Part shown: in pieces, positions 51,837-62,378 of the stretch
Layout of the letters: each line of letters opens with the position of its first letter
Numbering within the stretch: the first letter of the stretch is position 1
Assembly (NCBI RefSeq): GCF_014287815.1
Contig: NZ_JACOOQ010000010.1
Span: forward strand, 32,931-96,930
Source: Clostridium lentum
GTDB lineage: Bacteria; Bacillota; Clostridia; Clostridiales; Clostridiaceae
Length of the DNA stretch: 64,000 nt
Reading direction: 5' to 3'
Notes under the pieces: model-generated
Database searches by the model: none
Told to the model about the DNA's origin: nothing
What the model saw: only the letters and a program-made list of their open reading frames with translations
Translations under genes and position numbers: made by a program

Positions 51837-52961
51837 TTACCTAACATCAGATTCAATTTGCCTAGATATATTTAACAATATTCCCATTGCCGTCAAATTA
51901 ATGACAAGCGATGTACCACCATAGCTTATAAATGGCATTGGAACACCAGTAACCGGCATAGAACCCGTTACAACTGCTATATTTATAATAGCTTGCACTG
52001 CAATAATAGATGTAATTCCCATTGCTAATAACTTACCATATGTGTCTTTAGCTTTAATAGCTATACGTACACCACGCCATATAAAAATTATAAACAAAGA
52101 AATAATAAGTAGACATCCTATCAACCCAAGCTCTTCGCCAATTATTGAAAATATAAAATCATTATGCGGTTCAGGCATATATAATGTTTTTTGTCTTGAT
52201 TGTCCAAGACCAAGTCCAGTTATACCACCTGACCCTAATGCATAAAATGATTGAATCAATTGATATCCATCACCAGCAGCATCCTTCCACGGATCAATAA
52301 AATTAAGCATTCTAGCTCTTCTGTAATCCGAACTAAAGATAAAAAATATTGCTAAAGTCAATAATGTCGGTAACACTATTCCAAATAAGTGCTTAATTTT
52401 CCCACCAGAGATAAAAAGTAAGATAAATGTAACAATCATTATAATTGCTGCAATACTTAAATTTTTTTCAGCTAAAACTAAAGCTGCAAAAAAACCAGAT
52501 AAAGCAAGATATGGTACTATTCCAGTCCAAAAATCTTTTATTCCATCACCTTTAATATCAATGCTTAAAGCAAGAAATAATACTACCACATATTTAGTAA
52601 GCTCTGATGGCTGAAATGACAATCCACCAAGCTGAATCCATCTTTTAGCACCATTTACTGCTGGGAAAAAAAATACTGCTATTAATAATGGAATAGTAAT
52701 TATCAATAATTTCGGTGTTATTTTTTTTAGTCTGTGATAGTCAAAATTCATCATAAAAAACATAGCCACCAAGCCTATAACAGCCATTATCCCCTGCTTC
52801 TTTAAATAAAACATACTATCATTATAGTGAAACATTGAGTAAAATGAACTTGCTGAATATATCATTACAACACCAATTGCCAATAATATAAGTATTGTAT
52901 ATAAAACTCCCAAATCGACTTTTCCTATGTTTTTATTTTGATTCCTCTTGTCTAATATCAC
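51837..52961 (-). CDS. spoVE: SEDS glycosyltransferase FtsW/SpoVE
   Basis: About 374 aa with ten membrane segments. SEDS motifs AKRWIQLGGLSFQPSE, PEPHNDFIFSIIGEELG and PMPFISYGGTS are present. It polymerises lipid II with a class B PBP; SpoVD upstream is the natural partner. A GTG at 52961 has AGGAGG 7 bases ahead; an ATG two codons earlier is too close. FtsW and SpoVE cannot be told apart here. Confidence 0.92.
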   Translation of the reverse strand: MILDKRNQNKNIGKVDLGVLYTILILLAIGVVMIYSASSFYSMFHYNDSMFYLKKQGIMAVIGLVAMFFMMNFDYHRLKKITPKLLIITIPLLIAVFFFPAVNGAKRWIQLGGLSFQPSELTKYVVVLFLALSIDIKGDGIKDFWTGIVPYLALSGFFAALVLAEKNLSIAAIIMIVTFILLFISGGKIKHLFGIVLPTLLTLAIFFIFSSDYRRARMLNFIDPWKDAAGDGYQLIQSFYALGSGGITGLGLGQSRQKTLYMPEPHNDFIFSIIGEELGLIGCLLIISLFIIFIWRGVRIAIKAKDTYGKLLAMGITSIIAVQAIINIAVVTGSMPVTGVPMPFISYGGTSLVINLTAMGILLNISRQIESDVR

Positions 52962-52977
52962 AGACATTCCTCCTATT

Positions 52978-53952
52978 TTACAATGCTAAGAATCCTATTA
53001 AACATAAAACTGCTGTAATAAGTGAAAATACTGTAACTATTTTTATTTCTGACCAGCCACATTTTTCAAAGTGATGATGTACAGGAGCCATTTTAAATAC
53101 TCTTTTACCTGTTAATTTAAAGGAAGTAACTTGTATTATAACTGATAAAGTCTCAAATACATAAACTCCTCCTACTATTATTATTAATAACGGCTGTTCT
53201 AATATTATAGCAACAGTGGAAATAGCACCACCAATTGCAAGGGATCCTGTATCTCCCATAAAAATTTTTGCAGGATAAGCATTATATTTTAAAAATCCTA
53301 TAAGTCCACCTATCAATACTACGCAAAATACAGCTAGAGATGTTTCTTTCATCATAAAGCATACAATTGTAAAGAATGTTAAAACTAAAATTGATACTGA
53401 TGTAGCTAATCCATCTAATCCATCTGTTAGATTAACGGCATTGGTTGTAGCTGCATATATTATTACCACAAAAGGAATATATAAAATTCCTAATGGTATT
53501 TCAAATGAAGTAAAAGGAATTAACAAATTAGTATTTAAATTATAATACCCGTAAATAGCTAAAGCTATAGAAAATATTAATAATAATATCATTTTTTGTC
53601 CTGGCTTTAAGCCTTCACTTTGCTTTTTAAGTATTTTTAACAAATCATCTAAAAATCCAATAAACCCAAATGCAATTAATGAATATAAAGCAATCATTGC
53701 TTTATCATTAAATTTATACCCTAAAATAAGCATAACTATTAAGGAGGATAAAATAAAAAGAATTCCACCCATTGTTGGCGTTCCAGCTTTTTTTAAATGA
53801 CTTTCTGGACCTTCTTCCCTAATATTCTGGCCAAACTTTAACTTTCTTAATAATGGAATTGCTATTGGTCCAGACACCAATGAAAATATTATAGATAATA
53901 TCAAGCCTATTCCTAACTTAGAACTTACAAAATTTATTAAAGTCTCCCCCAT
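52978..53952 (-). CDS. mraY: Phospho-N-acetylmuramoyl-pentapeptide transferase
   Basis: 324 aa, ten membrane helices. [28 protein letters not shown] and [12 protein letters not shown] are the MraY catalytic motifs. It makes lipid I. Its ribosome binding site lies 21 bases upstream, bridged by a hairpin. Confidence 0.96.
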   Translation of the reverse strand: MGETLINFVSSKLGIGLILSIIFSLVSGPIAIPLLRKLKFGQNIREEGPESHLKKAGTPTMGGILFILSSLIVMLILGYKFNDKAMIALYSLIAFGFIGFLDDLLKILKKQSEGLKPGQKMILLLIFSIALAIYGYYNLNTNLLIPFTSFEIPLGILYIPFVVIIYAATTNAVNLTDGLDGLATSVSILVLTFFTIVCFMMKETSLAVFCVVLIGGLIGFLKYNAYPAKIFMGDTGSLAIGGAISTVAIILEQPLLIIIVGGVYVFETLSVIIQVTSFKLTGKRVFKMAPVHHHFEKCGWSEIKIVTVFSLITAVLCLIGFLAL

Positions 53953-53955
53953 ATA

Positions 53956-53981
53956 AACTGCTCAGCAGCAGTTCACCTCCT
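53956..53981 (-). promoter_or_regulatory. mraY: mraY ribosome binding site bridged by a hairpin
   Basis: AGGAGGTG (53974-53981) is followed by AACTGCT-GCTG-AGCAGTT (53956-53973), a perfect 7-bp stem, then TATATG. Folding brings the ribosome binding site to within about 3 bases of the start. No nearer start codon exists. Confidence 0.7.
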
Positions 53982-53986
53982 TCGTT

Positions 53987-55348
53987 TTATTTTAATTCCT
54001 TTAACTTGGATATTACTTCTTCAAATCTCATCCCTCTAGAAGCCTTAACTAATATAACATCATCTTTATTAATTAGATTATCTACTTCTTCAAAAAAATC
54101 ATCTTTTGAAGCAAATTTTCTAATATGCTCACTGCCAAATCCATTTTCATAGTTATTAACATTTTCACCGATAACTATTAATAAATCTATTTTACCTTTT
54201 GCAAATGAACCTACCTCTTCATGGGCTTCTTCCGTTTTACTTCCAAGTTCGTACATGTCTCCTAATATAGCAACTCTTCTACTTGCTGCTTTAGTCATTA
54301 ATACCTCTATGGAAGATTTCATAGAATCTGGGCTAGCATTATAACAGTCATTTATAATAGTAATCTTATTAGTTTTTTCAGTTTCTAATCTCATAGATGT
54401 AGCCTTTAAATTTGAAAGTCCTTCGTTCATATCTTTAAGGGATACATTTAGATTTTTTGCAATATCTATAGCCAACATCATGTTTAATACATTATGCTTT
54501 CCTGCCATAGGTAATTCAAAATCAAATTTATCATCTCCACAATTAGCAGTAAACTTTACACTATCTTCTCTTAATATAATATTAGATGCGTAAATATCAT
54601 ATTCGTTATTATATCCAATTTTTTCAATTTTATAATTATCAGAATGAATTTGTTTAAGCCTTTTATCTTCAGCATTTACCACTAATATATTATCTTTTGT
54701 GAAGTATTCTGCAATTTCCATCTTAGCTTTAAGTATATTATCTTGCGTCTTTAGATTTTCCAAATGAGAAAGACCTATATTCGTAATAACAGCCATATCT
54801 GGTTCTGCTGCTTCTGCTAATATCTTAATTTCTCCTAAGTCACTCATGCCCATTTCTAAAACTGCTACATCATGCTTAGATGTAAGCTTCAATATCATAA
54901 GTGGAAGTCCTATTTCACTATTAAAATTACCTTCTGTTTTAAATACATTATACTTTGTACTTAATACAGCTGCAATTAAATCCTTTGTTGAAGTCTTGCC
55001 ACAAGAACCTGTAACTCCAATAACCTTAAGATTTAATTTTCTTCTATAGAAATTAGCTAATTTAAGCATTGATTTAACTGTATTATCTACTTTAATTACA
55101 ATACCTTTTCCCATAGCATCTTCCTTTTTAAAGTTAACTTCATCCACTACAGCAATAGATGCTCCTTTTTCAAGAACATCTATTGCTACATTATTAGCAT
55201 TAAATTTTTCACCTTTAATTGCAAAAAATATACAATCTTCTGTAACTTTTCTATTATCTATACAAGTACATTTAAACTTTTTATAATCATTATTAATAAC
55301 TACCTCACCTTCAAGAGCACTTACCAATTCTTCAAATGAAAATTCCAT
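53987..55348 (-). CDS. murF: UDP-N-acetylmuramoyl-tripeptide-D-alanyl-D-alanine ligase
   Basis: 453 aa. P-loop VTGSCGKTSTKD (about 113), FKTEGNFNSEIGLPL, VLEMGMSDLGEI and NDCYNASPDSM are the MurF signatures. It adds D-Ala-D-Ala to the UDP-MurNAc tripeptide. Ten bases after murE. Confidence 0.95.
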   Translation of the reverse strand: MEFSFEELVSALEGEVVINNDYKKFKCTCIDNRKVTEDCIFFAIKGEKFNANNVAIDVLEKGASIAVVDEVNFKKEDAMGKGIVIKVDNTVKSMLKLANFYRRKLNLKVIGVTGSCGKTSTKDLIAAVLSTKYNVFKTEGNFNSEIGLPLMILKLTSKHDVAVLEMGMSDLGEIKILAEAAEPDMAVITNIGLSHLENLKTQDNILKAKMEIAEYFTKDNILVVNAEDKRLKQIHSDNYKIEKIGYNNEYDIYASNIILREDSVKFTANCGDDKFDFELPMAGKHNVLNMMLAIDIAKNLNVSLKDMNEGLSNLKATSMRLETEKTNKITIINDCYNASPDSMKSSIEVLMTKAASRRVAILGDMYELGSKTEEAHEEVGSFAKGKIDLLIVIGENVNNYENGFGSEHIRKFASKDDFFEEVDNLINKDDVILVKASRGMRFEEVISKLKELK

Positions 55349-55358
55349 CTATTTTCCT

Positions 55359-56807
55359 CTACTTTCCTGATAATATTTCATCAACAACTTCTCTTTCATC
55401 AAAATGTATCACGCCTTCATTATTAATTTGATATGTTTCATGACCTTTTCCAGCTAAAACAACAACATCACCTGGTTCAGCCATTTTTAAAGCTAATCTT
55501 ATGGCTTCAGATCTATTTTCGATTGCAAGATAATTTGTTTTTTCTATACCTACAACTATATCCTTAATAATAGCCATTGGATCCTCATGTCTTGGATTAT
55601 CAGAAGTTATAATAACAAGGTCAGCAATTTCACTTCCAACTCTCCCAAGTTCAGCTCTCTTAATTTTGTCTCTATCGCCACCACTTCCATAAACAGCTAT
55701 AAGTCTGTTCTTTGCAAATGATTTCAATGTTTCTAAAATATTCTTCATACCATCTGGTGTATGTGCAAAATCGATGATTATTTCATAAGGTATATCATAT
55801 TTATCTCCAATTCTTTCACATCTTCCAGGTACAACTACATCTAAAAGTCCTGACTTTATGCATTCTTCTGAAATATTTAATTCTTTCGCTGCAGCAATTG
55901 TTCCTAAAGCATTATATATATTATACTCACCTGGTAAAACAAACTTATATGAAGTATTATTGCAATCAAATAGTATATCTTTCTCTTCAAGTCTAATATT
56001 TTCTGCTCTAAAATCACTTGAATTTTCTATTGAATAAGTTACTGTTTTTTTGCCTAACTTTTCAACATCATTTAATACTCTATAACCATAGCTATTATCA
56101 ATATTTATAACAGAAATTTTACTTCTTTCAAATAATTTAAATTTAGCATTATAGTAATTATCAAAAGTCTTGTGGAAGTCTAAGTGATCTCTTGTTATAT
56201 TTGTGAAAATTCCTACTTCAAAATTACATCCATAAACTCTATCTAACTCTAATGAATGTGATGAAACTTCCATTACACAATATTTACATCCTTTATCAAC
56301 CATATCCTTAAATAACTTTTGAAGTTCTAATGATTCAGGTGTTGTTCTTTCTGATTTAACTTTTTCATCTCCTATATAATTAGCTATAGTCCCTACAAGT
56401 CCAACTTTTTCTCCTGATTTTTCAAGTATTGATTTTAAAATATATACACTAGTAGTCTTACCATTTGTACCAGTAACTCCAATAAGCTTTAATTTTTTTG
56501 TTGGATGATCATAAAAATTAGCAGACATAATAGCTAATGCTTTTCTACCTTCAGTAACTCTTAAAACTGTTACTTCCTCAGGTATAGTATTGAGATCTAA
56601 ATCTTTTTCACACATAACTACTGTAGCTCCAGCTTTTATTGCATTAACTGCATAATCATGACCATCAACTTCAAATCCACTTAAACATACAAACAAGTCA
56701 TTTTCAGTAATCTTTCTACTGTCATACTGTATTTTATTAATTTCCTTTTCATCGCTTCCTTGTAAAACCTTATAATCTACACCATTTAATAACTCTAATA
56801 ATTTCAT
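55359..56807 (-). CDS. murE: UDP-MurNAc-L-Ala-D-Glu:meso-diaminopimelate ligase
   Basis: 482 aa. P-loop VTGTNGKTTS (about 112), GLVGTIANYIGD, ERTTPESLELQ, FAHTPDGM, and DNPRHEDP, whose Arg selects meso-diaminopimelate over lysine. The wall is therefore mDAP-type. Confidence 0.95.
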   Translation of the reverse strand: MKLLELLNGVDYKVLQGSDEKEINKIQYDSRKITENDLFVCLSGFEVDGHDYAVNAIKAGATVVMCEKDLDLNTIPEEVTVLRVTEGRKALAIMSANFYDHPTKKLKLIGVTGTNGKTTSVYILKSILEKSGEKVGLVGTIANYIGDEKVKSERTTPESLELQKLFKDMVDKGCKYCVMEVSSHSLELDRVYGCNFEVGIFTNITRDHLDFHKTFDNYYNAKFKLFERSKISVINIDNSYGYRVLNDVEKLGKKTVTYSIENSSDFRAENIRLEEKDILFDCNNTSYKFVLPGEYNIYNALGTIAAAKELNISEECIKSGLLDVVVPGRCERIGDKYDIPYEIIIDFAHTPDGMKNILETLKSFAKNRLIAVYGSGGDRDKIKRAELGRVGSEIADLVIITSDNPRHEDPMAIIKDIVVGIEKTNYLAIENRSEAIRLALKMAEPGDVVVLAGKGHETYQINNEGVIHFDEREVVDEILSGK

Positions 56808-56874
56808 CTTCTATCTCTCCTTAATTATCATTAAATGTTTACTCAATAGCATTTTTAATGCTTCGCATAAAAAA

Positions 56875-56898
56875 TAGCATGTGTAAATCCACATGCTA
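56875..56898 (-). terminator. Terminator between spoVD and murE
   Basis: TAGCATGTG and CACATGCTA with T6 after on the minus strand. Confidence 0.82.
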
Positions 56899-56911
56899 AA
56901 AATGAAAAAAG

Positions 56912-59110
56912 TTAATCTCCATAATCATCACTAAGAGTTAACCTAACATTTGAACCTGTGGTTATTACTTCACCCGCAGGAATACTTTGATCAATAACAA
57001 AACCATCACCTTCAAGGATATATTTTATACCTAAGTTGTCAAGGACATCTTCAGCTGAGGTTACTGAAAATCCTGTTAAATCTGGCATAGATACCTTATT
57101 ATTATCTACTGCATCTCCAGTATAAATTGTTATTTTGGTTCCTTCTTTCACTGTATAACCTGGATATGGCTGAGTATTTGTTACACTCTCCCCACTACCC
57201 TCTATATTATACTCTAAATTTACATCTTTTAAAATTTTTTTTGCTTCTTCTATAGATTTTCCACGAATTTCTGGAATTAAAATATCCCTTGCTACCGCAT
57301 TATAGTCTTCAGAAAATTCCGAATCCATATAATTGAATATATCTGTCAAAAGTATTTTCATAAGTGGTGCAGTTACAACACCGGCATAATAGGCTCCATT
57401 ACTTGGTTCATCAATACTTATGAAAGCTGTAATTTCCGGTGAATCTATAGGTGCCATTGCAGCCATAGATGAAATATACTTTCCGCTTTCATATCCTCCA
57501 GTTACTGAATTAACCTTTTGTGCTGTTCCAGTCTTACCGCCTATGTGATATCCTTCTATATAGCTTTTATTTGAACCACCTTCATTTACTGTTCTCTCCA
57601 AATAATCCCTTAAAGTAGCTGTACTTTTAGCCGACAACACATTTTTAGAAATTACTGGTTCAAAAGTTTCATCTACTATTTTAGTACCAGTATTATCATA
57701 GTGAGATACTTCCTTAAGTATATGAGGCTGTATTAAACTACCACCATTAGCAAGAGCATTGAATGCTTGCATATATTGAATAGCAGTTACTGTATTAGTT
57801 TGTCCAAATGAAATAGTTGCTAAATCTGATTCTGTAATACTTTCAGTCTTTTTTACTATACCAGATGCTTCACCTGGTAAATCAATACCTGTAGTTTTAC
57901 CAAATCCAAGCTTTTTAATATACTCATTTAATGTTTCTTTACCAATTTTTTCGCCCAACTTCATAAATCCAACATTACATGAATTTTGTAAAATTTGAGG
58001 TAAAATTTGACTACCATGACCTGATGTCTTCCAACACTTAATGGTATGAGAACCAACTTGAAGGCTTCCTCCACATTCAAAAGTATCTGATTCAGAAGCT
58101 ATTCCTTCTTCTAAAGCAGTTACCATTGTCACAACCTTAAAGATAGATCCTGGTTCAAAGGTATCATTTACCAAGCTATTTCTCCACATTTTTTGTAGCT
58201 TTTCTCCATCAGTTTCACCAGAAAAATCTTCAAATCCATCAAAAGCATTATTAGGATCAAAATCCGGCTTATTAACCATGGCTAATATTTCTCCATTATT
58301 AGGATTCATAACCATAATAGATACTCTTTTAGCTTGATTATCTACTAATCCTTTTTCAGCCACCTTCTCTGCAATAGCTTGTATTTTAGAATCAGTTGTT
58401 AAGGTAACATCCTTTCCATCTATAGGTTCTGTAAAATTAGATATAGTATAAGATAAATTTTCTTCATTACGTTCAATTTCAGAAATTCTCACGCCAGGTA
58501 CACCTGATAAATATTCATTATATTGAAGTTCAACTCCTGTAAGGCCTTGTCCATCAACATTGGTGCTTCCTAGAACATGTGCTAAAAATTCCCCTTTAGG
58601 ATAATACCTTTTTGTATCTGGAGAAACAATTACACCATCAATATTTAAGTTATTAACCTTATCAGCAGATTCTTTTTCTATTCTTCTTATCAAGGTTGCA
58701 GAACCAGCATTAGCACCACTAGCCAGCTTAGTTTCAAGTTTTTCCATAACCTTATTTTCTTCCATGCCTACGGCATCAGCAATTTTTCCAGCAATATCAG
58801 CATTAGTTAATGAGTTATTTTTAAGATACTGCCTAACTGAGTTTAAATCAAAATCAACTCTATAAACATTTGCCGAAACTGCTAGTTCTACACCATTTCT
58901 GTCTAGTATTCTTCCTCTTCTTGCATCAATACTTACTTCACTTGTCCACTGCTCTTCAGCTCGGGATGAATATTCATCCCTCTTAACAATCATAATATAG
59001 GACAATCTTAGAATTAATATAAAAAAAACTACCACAATTGTCCATACTACTAATGTTAGTCTCTTCTGAATCAACGCCCGATCTTTAAACTTCTTTTTTT
59101 TCACTTTCAT
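56912..59110 (-). CDS. spoVD: Class B penicillin-binding protein SpoVD with PASTA domains
   Basis: 732 aa. Membrane anchor (20-42), PBP dimerisation domain, transpeptidase domain with EPGSIFKV (SxxK), NSCNVGF (SxN) and GGKTGTAQK (KTG), then two PASTA repeats over the last 125 residues. In Bacillus, SpoVD makes spore cortex with SpoVE. Here it occupies the ftsI place, so it may also act in vegetative septation. It starts at ATG 59110, or at a GTG two codons later with better spacing from GGGGG. Confidence 0.93.
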   Translation of the reverse strand: MKVKKKKFKDRALIQKRLTLVVWTIVVVFFILILRLSYIMIVKRDEYSSRAEEQWTSEVSIDARRGRILDRNGVELAVSANVYRVDFDLNSVRQYLKNNSLTNADIAGKIADAVGMEENKVMEKLETKLASGANAGSATLIRRIEKESADKVNNLNIDGVIVSPDTKRYYPKGEFLAHVLGSTNVDGQGLTGVELQYNEYLSGVPGVRISEIERNEENLSYTISNFTEPIDGKDVTLTTDSKIQAIAEKVAEKGLVDNQAKRVSIMVMNPNNGEILAMVNKPDFDPNNAFDGFEDFSGETDGEKLQKMWRNSLVNDTFEPGSIFKVVTMVTALEEGIASESDTFECGGSLQVGSHTIKCWKTSGHGSQILPQILQNSCNVGFMKLGEKIGKETLNEYIKKLGFGKTTGIDLPGEASGIVKKTESITESDLATISFGQTNTVTAIQYMQAFNALANGGSLIQPHILKEVSHYDNTGTKIVDETFEPVISKNVLSAKSTATLRDYLERTVNEGGSNKSYIEGYHIGGKTGTAQKVNSVTGGYESGKYISSMAAMAPIDSPEITAFISIDEPSNGAYYAGVVTAPLMKILLTDIFNYMDSEFSEDYNAVARDILIPEIRGKSIEEAKKILKDVNLEYNIEGSGESVTNTQPYPGYTVKEGTKITIYTGDAVDNNKVSMPDLTGFSVTSAEDVLDNLGIKYILEGDGFVIDQSIPAGEVITTGSNVRLTLSDDYGD

Positions 59111-59180
59111 TCCCCCATTAAATAATTAGAGAATGAATAGTTATATTTTTTCAAAGAAATAAAAACATCACTTACATTCC

Positions 59181-59657
59181 CTAATTAAAAATACCTTTAA
59201 TTTTATCGAGGAAACTTTCTTTATTTTCTTCTTCATTGATATGTGAAAAATAATCTTTAGACATATCAATCAGTATAGTATTATCCTTGTTAGGATATAC
59301 CATGCCTAATTCATTTTCAGCAACGTTCTTAACATTTTCTAAAGATGAATATTTTAATAACATTACTTTTAATGCATCATTAATATCTGATGATGCTGCT
59401 GTTTCTTCTTTTATTTCTGTTAATTCATTTTGCCTATCATAAACATACCCATCAATTGCTAAGGTTATTCCACCAAGAATACAAACTAAAGCTGAAATCC
59501 CCACCACATTTGAAATTAAATTCACCTTAAGCTTCTTAATTTTCTTTGCTCGTAACTCTTCCTTGATTTTTTGCTTCTTGTTTTTGTCATACTGCGGCTT
59601 TCTTTCAGGTACAAGTGCGGTGTTTCCTCTTGTATAATTATATTCCCTAGCACCCAT
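59181..59657 (-). CDS. ftsL: Cell division protein FtsL-like
   Basis: 158 aa from ATG at 59657, 8 bases after AGGGATG. Basic cytoplasmic segment (1-47), one membrane helix (about 50-70), then a short coiled coil ending in ENELGMVYPNKDN, as in FtsL. It activates the septal synthase. Confidence 0.8.
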   Translation of the reverse strand: MGAREYNYTRGNTALVPERKPQYDKNKKQKIKEELRAKKIKKLKVNLISNVVGISALVCILGGITLAIDGYVYDRQNELTEIKEETAASSDINDALKVMLLKYSSLENVKNVAENELGMVYPNKDNTILIDMSKDYFSHINEEENKESFLDKIKGIFN

Positions 59658-59694
59658 TTTATTCACATCCCTACATTTTATTTATTATTTAGAA

Positions 59695-60627
59695 TTATAG
59701 TTTTTCTATAACTCTTAATTTAGCACTTCTACTTCTTGGATTTATATCCACTTCTTCTTTCGTAGGTTCTATGGCTTTTCTTGAGATAACTTTTACTTTT
59801 GCTTTTTCACCACAGACACAAACTGGGAATTCTTTAGGACATCTACACGAAACAGCTAAATCTCTAAATTTATTTTTTACTATTCTATCTTCAAGAGAAT
59901 GGAAAGTTATTATTGCCATTCTACCGCCTTTATTAAGTTTTCCTACTCCATCCTCTATAGTTTTATTTAATATAGAAAGTTCACTATTTACTTCAATTCT
60001 GATTGCTTGGAAAGTTCTCTTAGCTGGATGTGGTCCTTCTCTTCTCGCTTTTGCAGGTATAGCACTCTTTATAATTTCAACAAGTTCTAAAGTTGTTTCA
60101 ATATTTTTTTCTTGTCTATTTTCTACAATAAAGCTGGCAATTCTTCTTGCAAACTTTTCTTCGCCGTAATCTCTTATAATTCTATATAAATCTTCTTCTG
60201 AATACTCATTTATGACATTATATGCAGAAAAGTCATTATCCCTATTCATTCTCATATCAAGGGGAGCATCTTTCATATAGCTAAATCCTCTCTCTCCTTC
60301 ATCAAGTTGATAAGAAGACACGCCTAAATCCATAAGTATTCCATCAACACCATCAATATTTAAATTGTTTAAAACATTTTCTATACTAGAAAAATTACTA
60401 TGTACAAATGTAACATTTGAATAATTTTCCAATCTTTCCTTTGCAGCTTTCAACGCATCAGTATCCTGATCTATTCCTATCAGTCTTCCTTCATTCGAAA
60501 GTTTCTTTAAAATTTCACTTGAATGTCCTGCACCTCCTAAAGTTCCATCCACATAAATACCATTTTCTTTGATATTTAATCCTTCTAAACATTCATTTAA
60601 TAAAACTGAAATATGATTAAATTCCAT
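59695..60627 (-). CDS. rsmH: 16S rRNA m4C1402 methyltransferase
   Basis: 310 aa. [11 protein letters not shown] (SAM site), [45 protein letters not shown] and [10 protein letters not shown] cover the whole family pattern. First gene of the dcw cluster; no mraZ precedes it. Confidence 0.97.
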   Translation of the reverse strand: MEFNHISVLLNECLEGLNIKENGIYVDGTLGGAGHSSEILKKLSNEGRLIGIDQDTDALKAAKERLENYSNVTFVHSNFSSIENVLNNLNIDGVDGILMDLGVSSYQLDEGERGFSYMKDAPLDMRMNRDNDFSAYNVINEYSEEDLYRIIRDYGEEKFARRIASFIVENRQEKNIETTLELVEIIKSAIPAKARREGPHPAKRTFQAIRIEVNSELSILNKTIEDGVGKLNKGGRMAIITFHSLEDRIVKNKFRDLAVSCRCPKEFPVCVCGEKAKVKVISRKAIEPTKEEVDINPRSRSAKLRVIEKL

Positions 60628-60852
60628 AAAATTAACTCCTTTTATTATAGCTGTCCATTTTTACGCTACAGAGCTTTAAGTACTTAGTATACAAATATAC
60701 TTACAACATTTTTTACTCTATACACTTACTATTTTCATTTTCTATAGTTACTATAACCTTTTCTAATTCTGCATATTATTTCTATACTAAATTGATTTTG
60801 TTTCATATGTGCATAACTGCTACATTATACCGTTTTAACCACTCTATTATAT

Positions 60853-60881
60853 ATTCTATATAAAATTACAGTATCCTTCAA
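60853..60881 (-). promoter_or_regulatory. Possible promoter of the rsmH-ftsL-spoVD operon
   Basis: TTGAAG (60876-60881), 17-base spacer, TAGAAT (60853-60858). It implies a leader of about 220 bases. The gap 60628-60989 holds only this, the ychF terminator and no convincing gene. Confidence 0.4.
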
Positions 60882-60940
60882 GATTTATTTAGTATTTATT
60901 CTATATTTATTGACATTAAAACAACTTTATCGAAAAAATA

Positions 60941-60970
60941 ACTCTACATGAATATTAATCCATGTAGAGT
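60941..60970 (-). terminator. Terminator of ychF
   Basis: ACTCTACATG and CATGTAGAGT form a 10-bp stem, followed on the minus strand by a T-rich run. Confidence 0.88.
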
Positions 60971-60989
60971 TTTAAGGAAATTTAAAATA

Positions 60990-62087
60990 TTAAACGTTAA
61001 ATCTAAAGTTAACTACGTCACCATCATGCATAACGTAATCTTTGCCTTCTAATCTATATTTTCCTTTTTCTTTAGCTTGTGCTTCTGAGCCACATTCAAC
61101 TAAATCATTATAAGCCACAACTTCTGCTCTGATAAATCCTCTTTCAATATCAGTGTGTATCTTACCAGCAGCTTGAGGTGCCTTTGTACCTTCTTTAATA
61201 GTCCAAGCTCTAACCTCTTGAACTCCAGCTGTAAGATAACTTATTAATCCTAACAATCTATAAGATGCTCTTATAAGTTTATCTAAGCCAGCTTCAGTTA
61301 AGCCATATTCTTCTAACATTTCTGCTTTTTCTTCATCTTCTAAACCTGAAAGTTCTTCTTCAAGCTTAGCACAAACAACTACTATTTCAGAGTTTTCTGC
61401 TTCTGCATATTCTCTAACCTTTTGAACATATTCATTGTTTAAGTTTCCGCTCATCATATCATCTTCAGATATGTTACATGCATAAAGTACCGGCTTAGAA
61501 GTAATCATAAATAAAGTCTTAATGAATGCTTCTTCATCTTCATTAACTTCTAAAGTTCTTATAGGCTTATTTAATTCTAAATGAGCCTTAACTTTTTCCA
61601 TTATTTCATATTCAACCTTTGCTTTTTTATCGCCTGATCTAGCAAGCTTAACTCCCTTTTCCATTCTTCTTTCAAGAACTTCTAGGTCAGCAAATATTAA
61701 TTCTAAATTTATAGTTTCAATATCTCTTATTGGATCAACGCTTCCCTCAACATGCACAACATTTTCATCATTAAAACATCTTACTGTATGAACAATAGCT
61801 TCAACTTCTCTTATGTGAGATAAAAATTTATTTCCTAATCCCTCACCTTTTGAAGCTCCTTTAACTAATCCTGCAATATCATAAAATTCTACAGTAGTAT
61901 AGACTTTTCTCTTTGTATTATACATTTTTTCTAATACATCTAATCTCCTATCTGGTACACTTACAACACCAACATTTGGTTCTATAGTACAGAATGGATA
62001 GTTAGCTGATTCTGCACCTGCTTTTGTTATCGCATTAAATAATGTACTTTTTCCTACGTTTGGTAATCCTACAATTCCTAATCTCAT
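60990..62087 (-). CDS. ychF: Redox-regulated ATPase YchF/OLA1
   Basis: 365 aa. GLPNVGKSTLFNAIT (P-loop), DIAGLVKGASKGEGLGNKFL, and NISEDD in place of the GTPase NKxD, the reason it prefers ATP. C-terminal TGS domain (about 280-365). Ribosome-associated. Confidence 0.97.
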   Translation of the reverse strand: MRLGIVGLPNVGKSTLFNAITKAGAESANYPFCTIEPNVGVVSVPDRRLDVLEKMYNTKRKVYTTVEFYDIAGLVKGASKGEGLGNKFLSHIREVEAIVHTVRCFNDENVVHVEGSVDPIRDIETINLELIFADLEVLERRMEKGVKLARSGDKKAKVEYEIMEKVKAHLELNKPIRTLEVNEDEEAFIKTLFMITSKPVLYACNISEDDMMSGNLNNEYVQKVREYAEAENSEIVVVCAKLEEELSGLEDEEKAEMLEEYGLTEAGLDKLIRASYRLLGLISYLTAGVQEVRAWTIKEGTKAPQAAGKIHTDIERGFIRAEVVAYNDLVECGSEAQAKEKGKYRLEGKDYVMHDGDVVNFRFNV

Positions 62088-62126
62088 CTATGTACATTCC
62101 TTTCTTACCTTAACTAATACTTTAAG

Positions 62127-62155
62127 ATTATACTCTAGATATAATTTTATTTCAA
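62127..62155 (-). promoter_or_regulatory. Promoter of ychF
   Basis: TTGAAA (62150-62155), 17-base spacer, TATAAT (62127-62132), about 40 bases before the start. The rest of the gap to 62378 shows no gene. Confidence 0.7.
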
Positions 62156-62378
62156 CACAATAATATTATTATCGCTTTTTAAAATAATAATTAATTTCCC
62201 TTGTTAAGCTACTTAATCTAAATTTTGATTTTAACATACTCCTACTTCTTTTTACTCATTTATTTTACAGTTCATTCCTAATTTAACTCATTATCAATAC
62301 TATTTTAAATTTTTCCATGTTTATATTATCTGCTTTTACTAAAAATAGATTTAAAAGACTTAATAGGAGGTTTTAATA

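Noticed and set aside
60700..60800. Small frame of 23 codons upstream of rsmH
   Set aside because: No ribosome binding site and no meaningful sequence.
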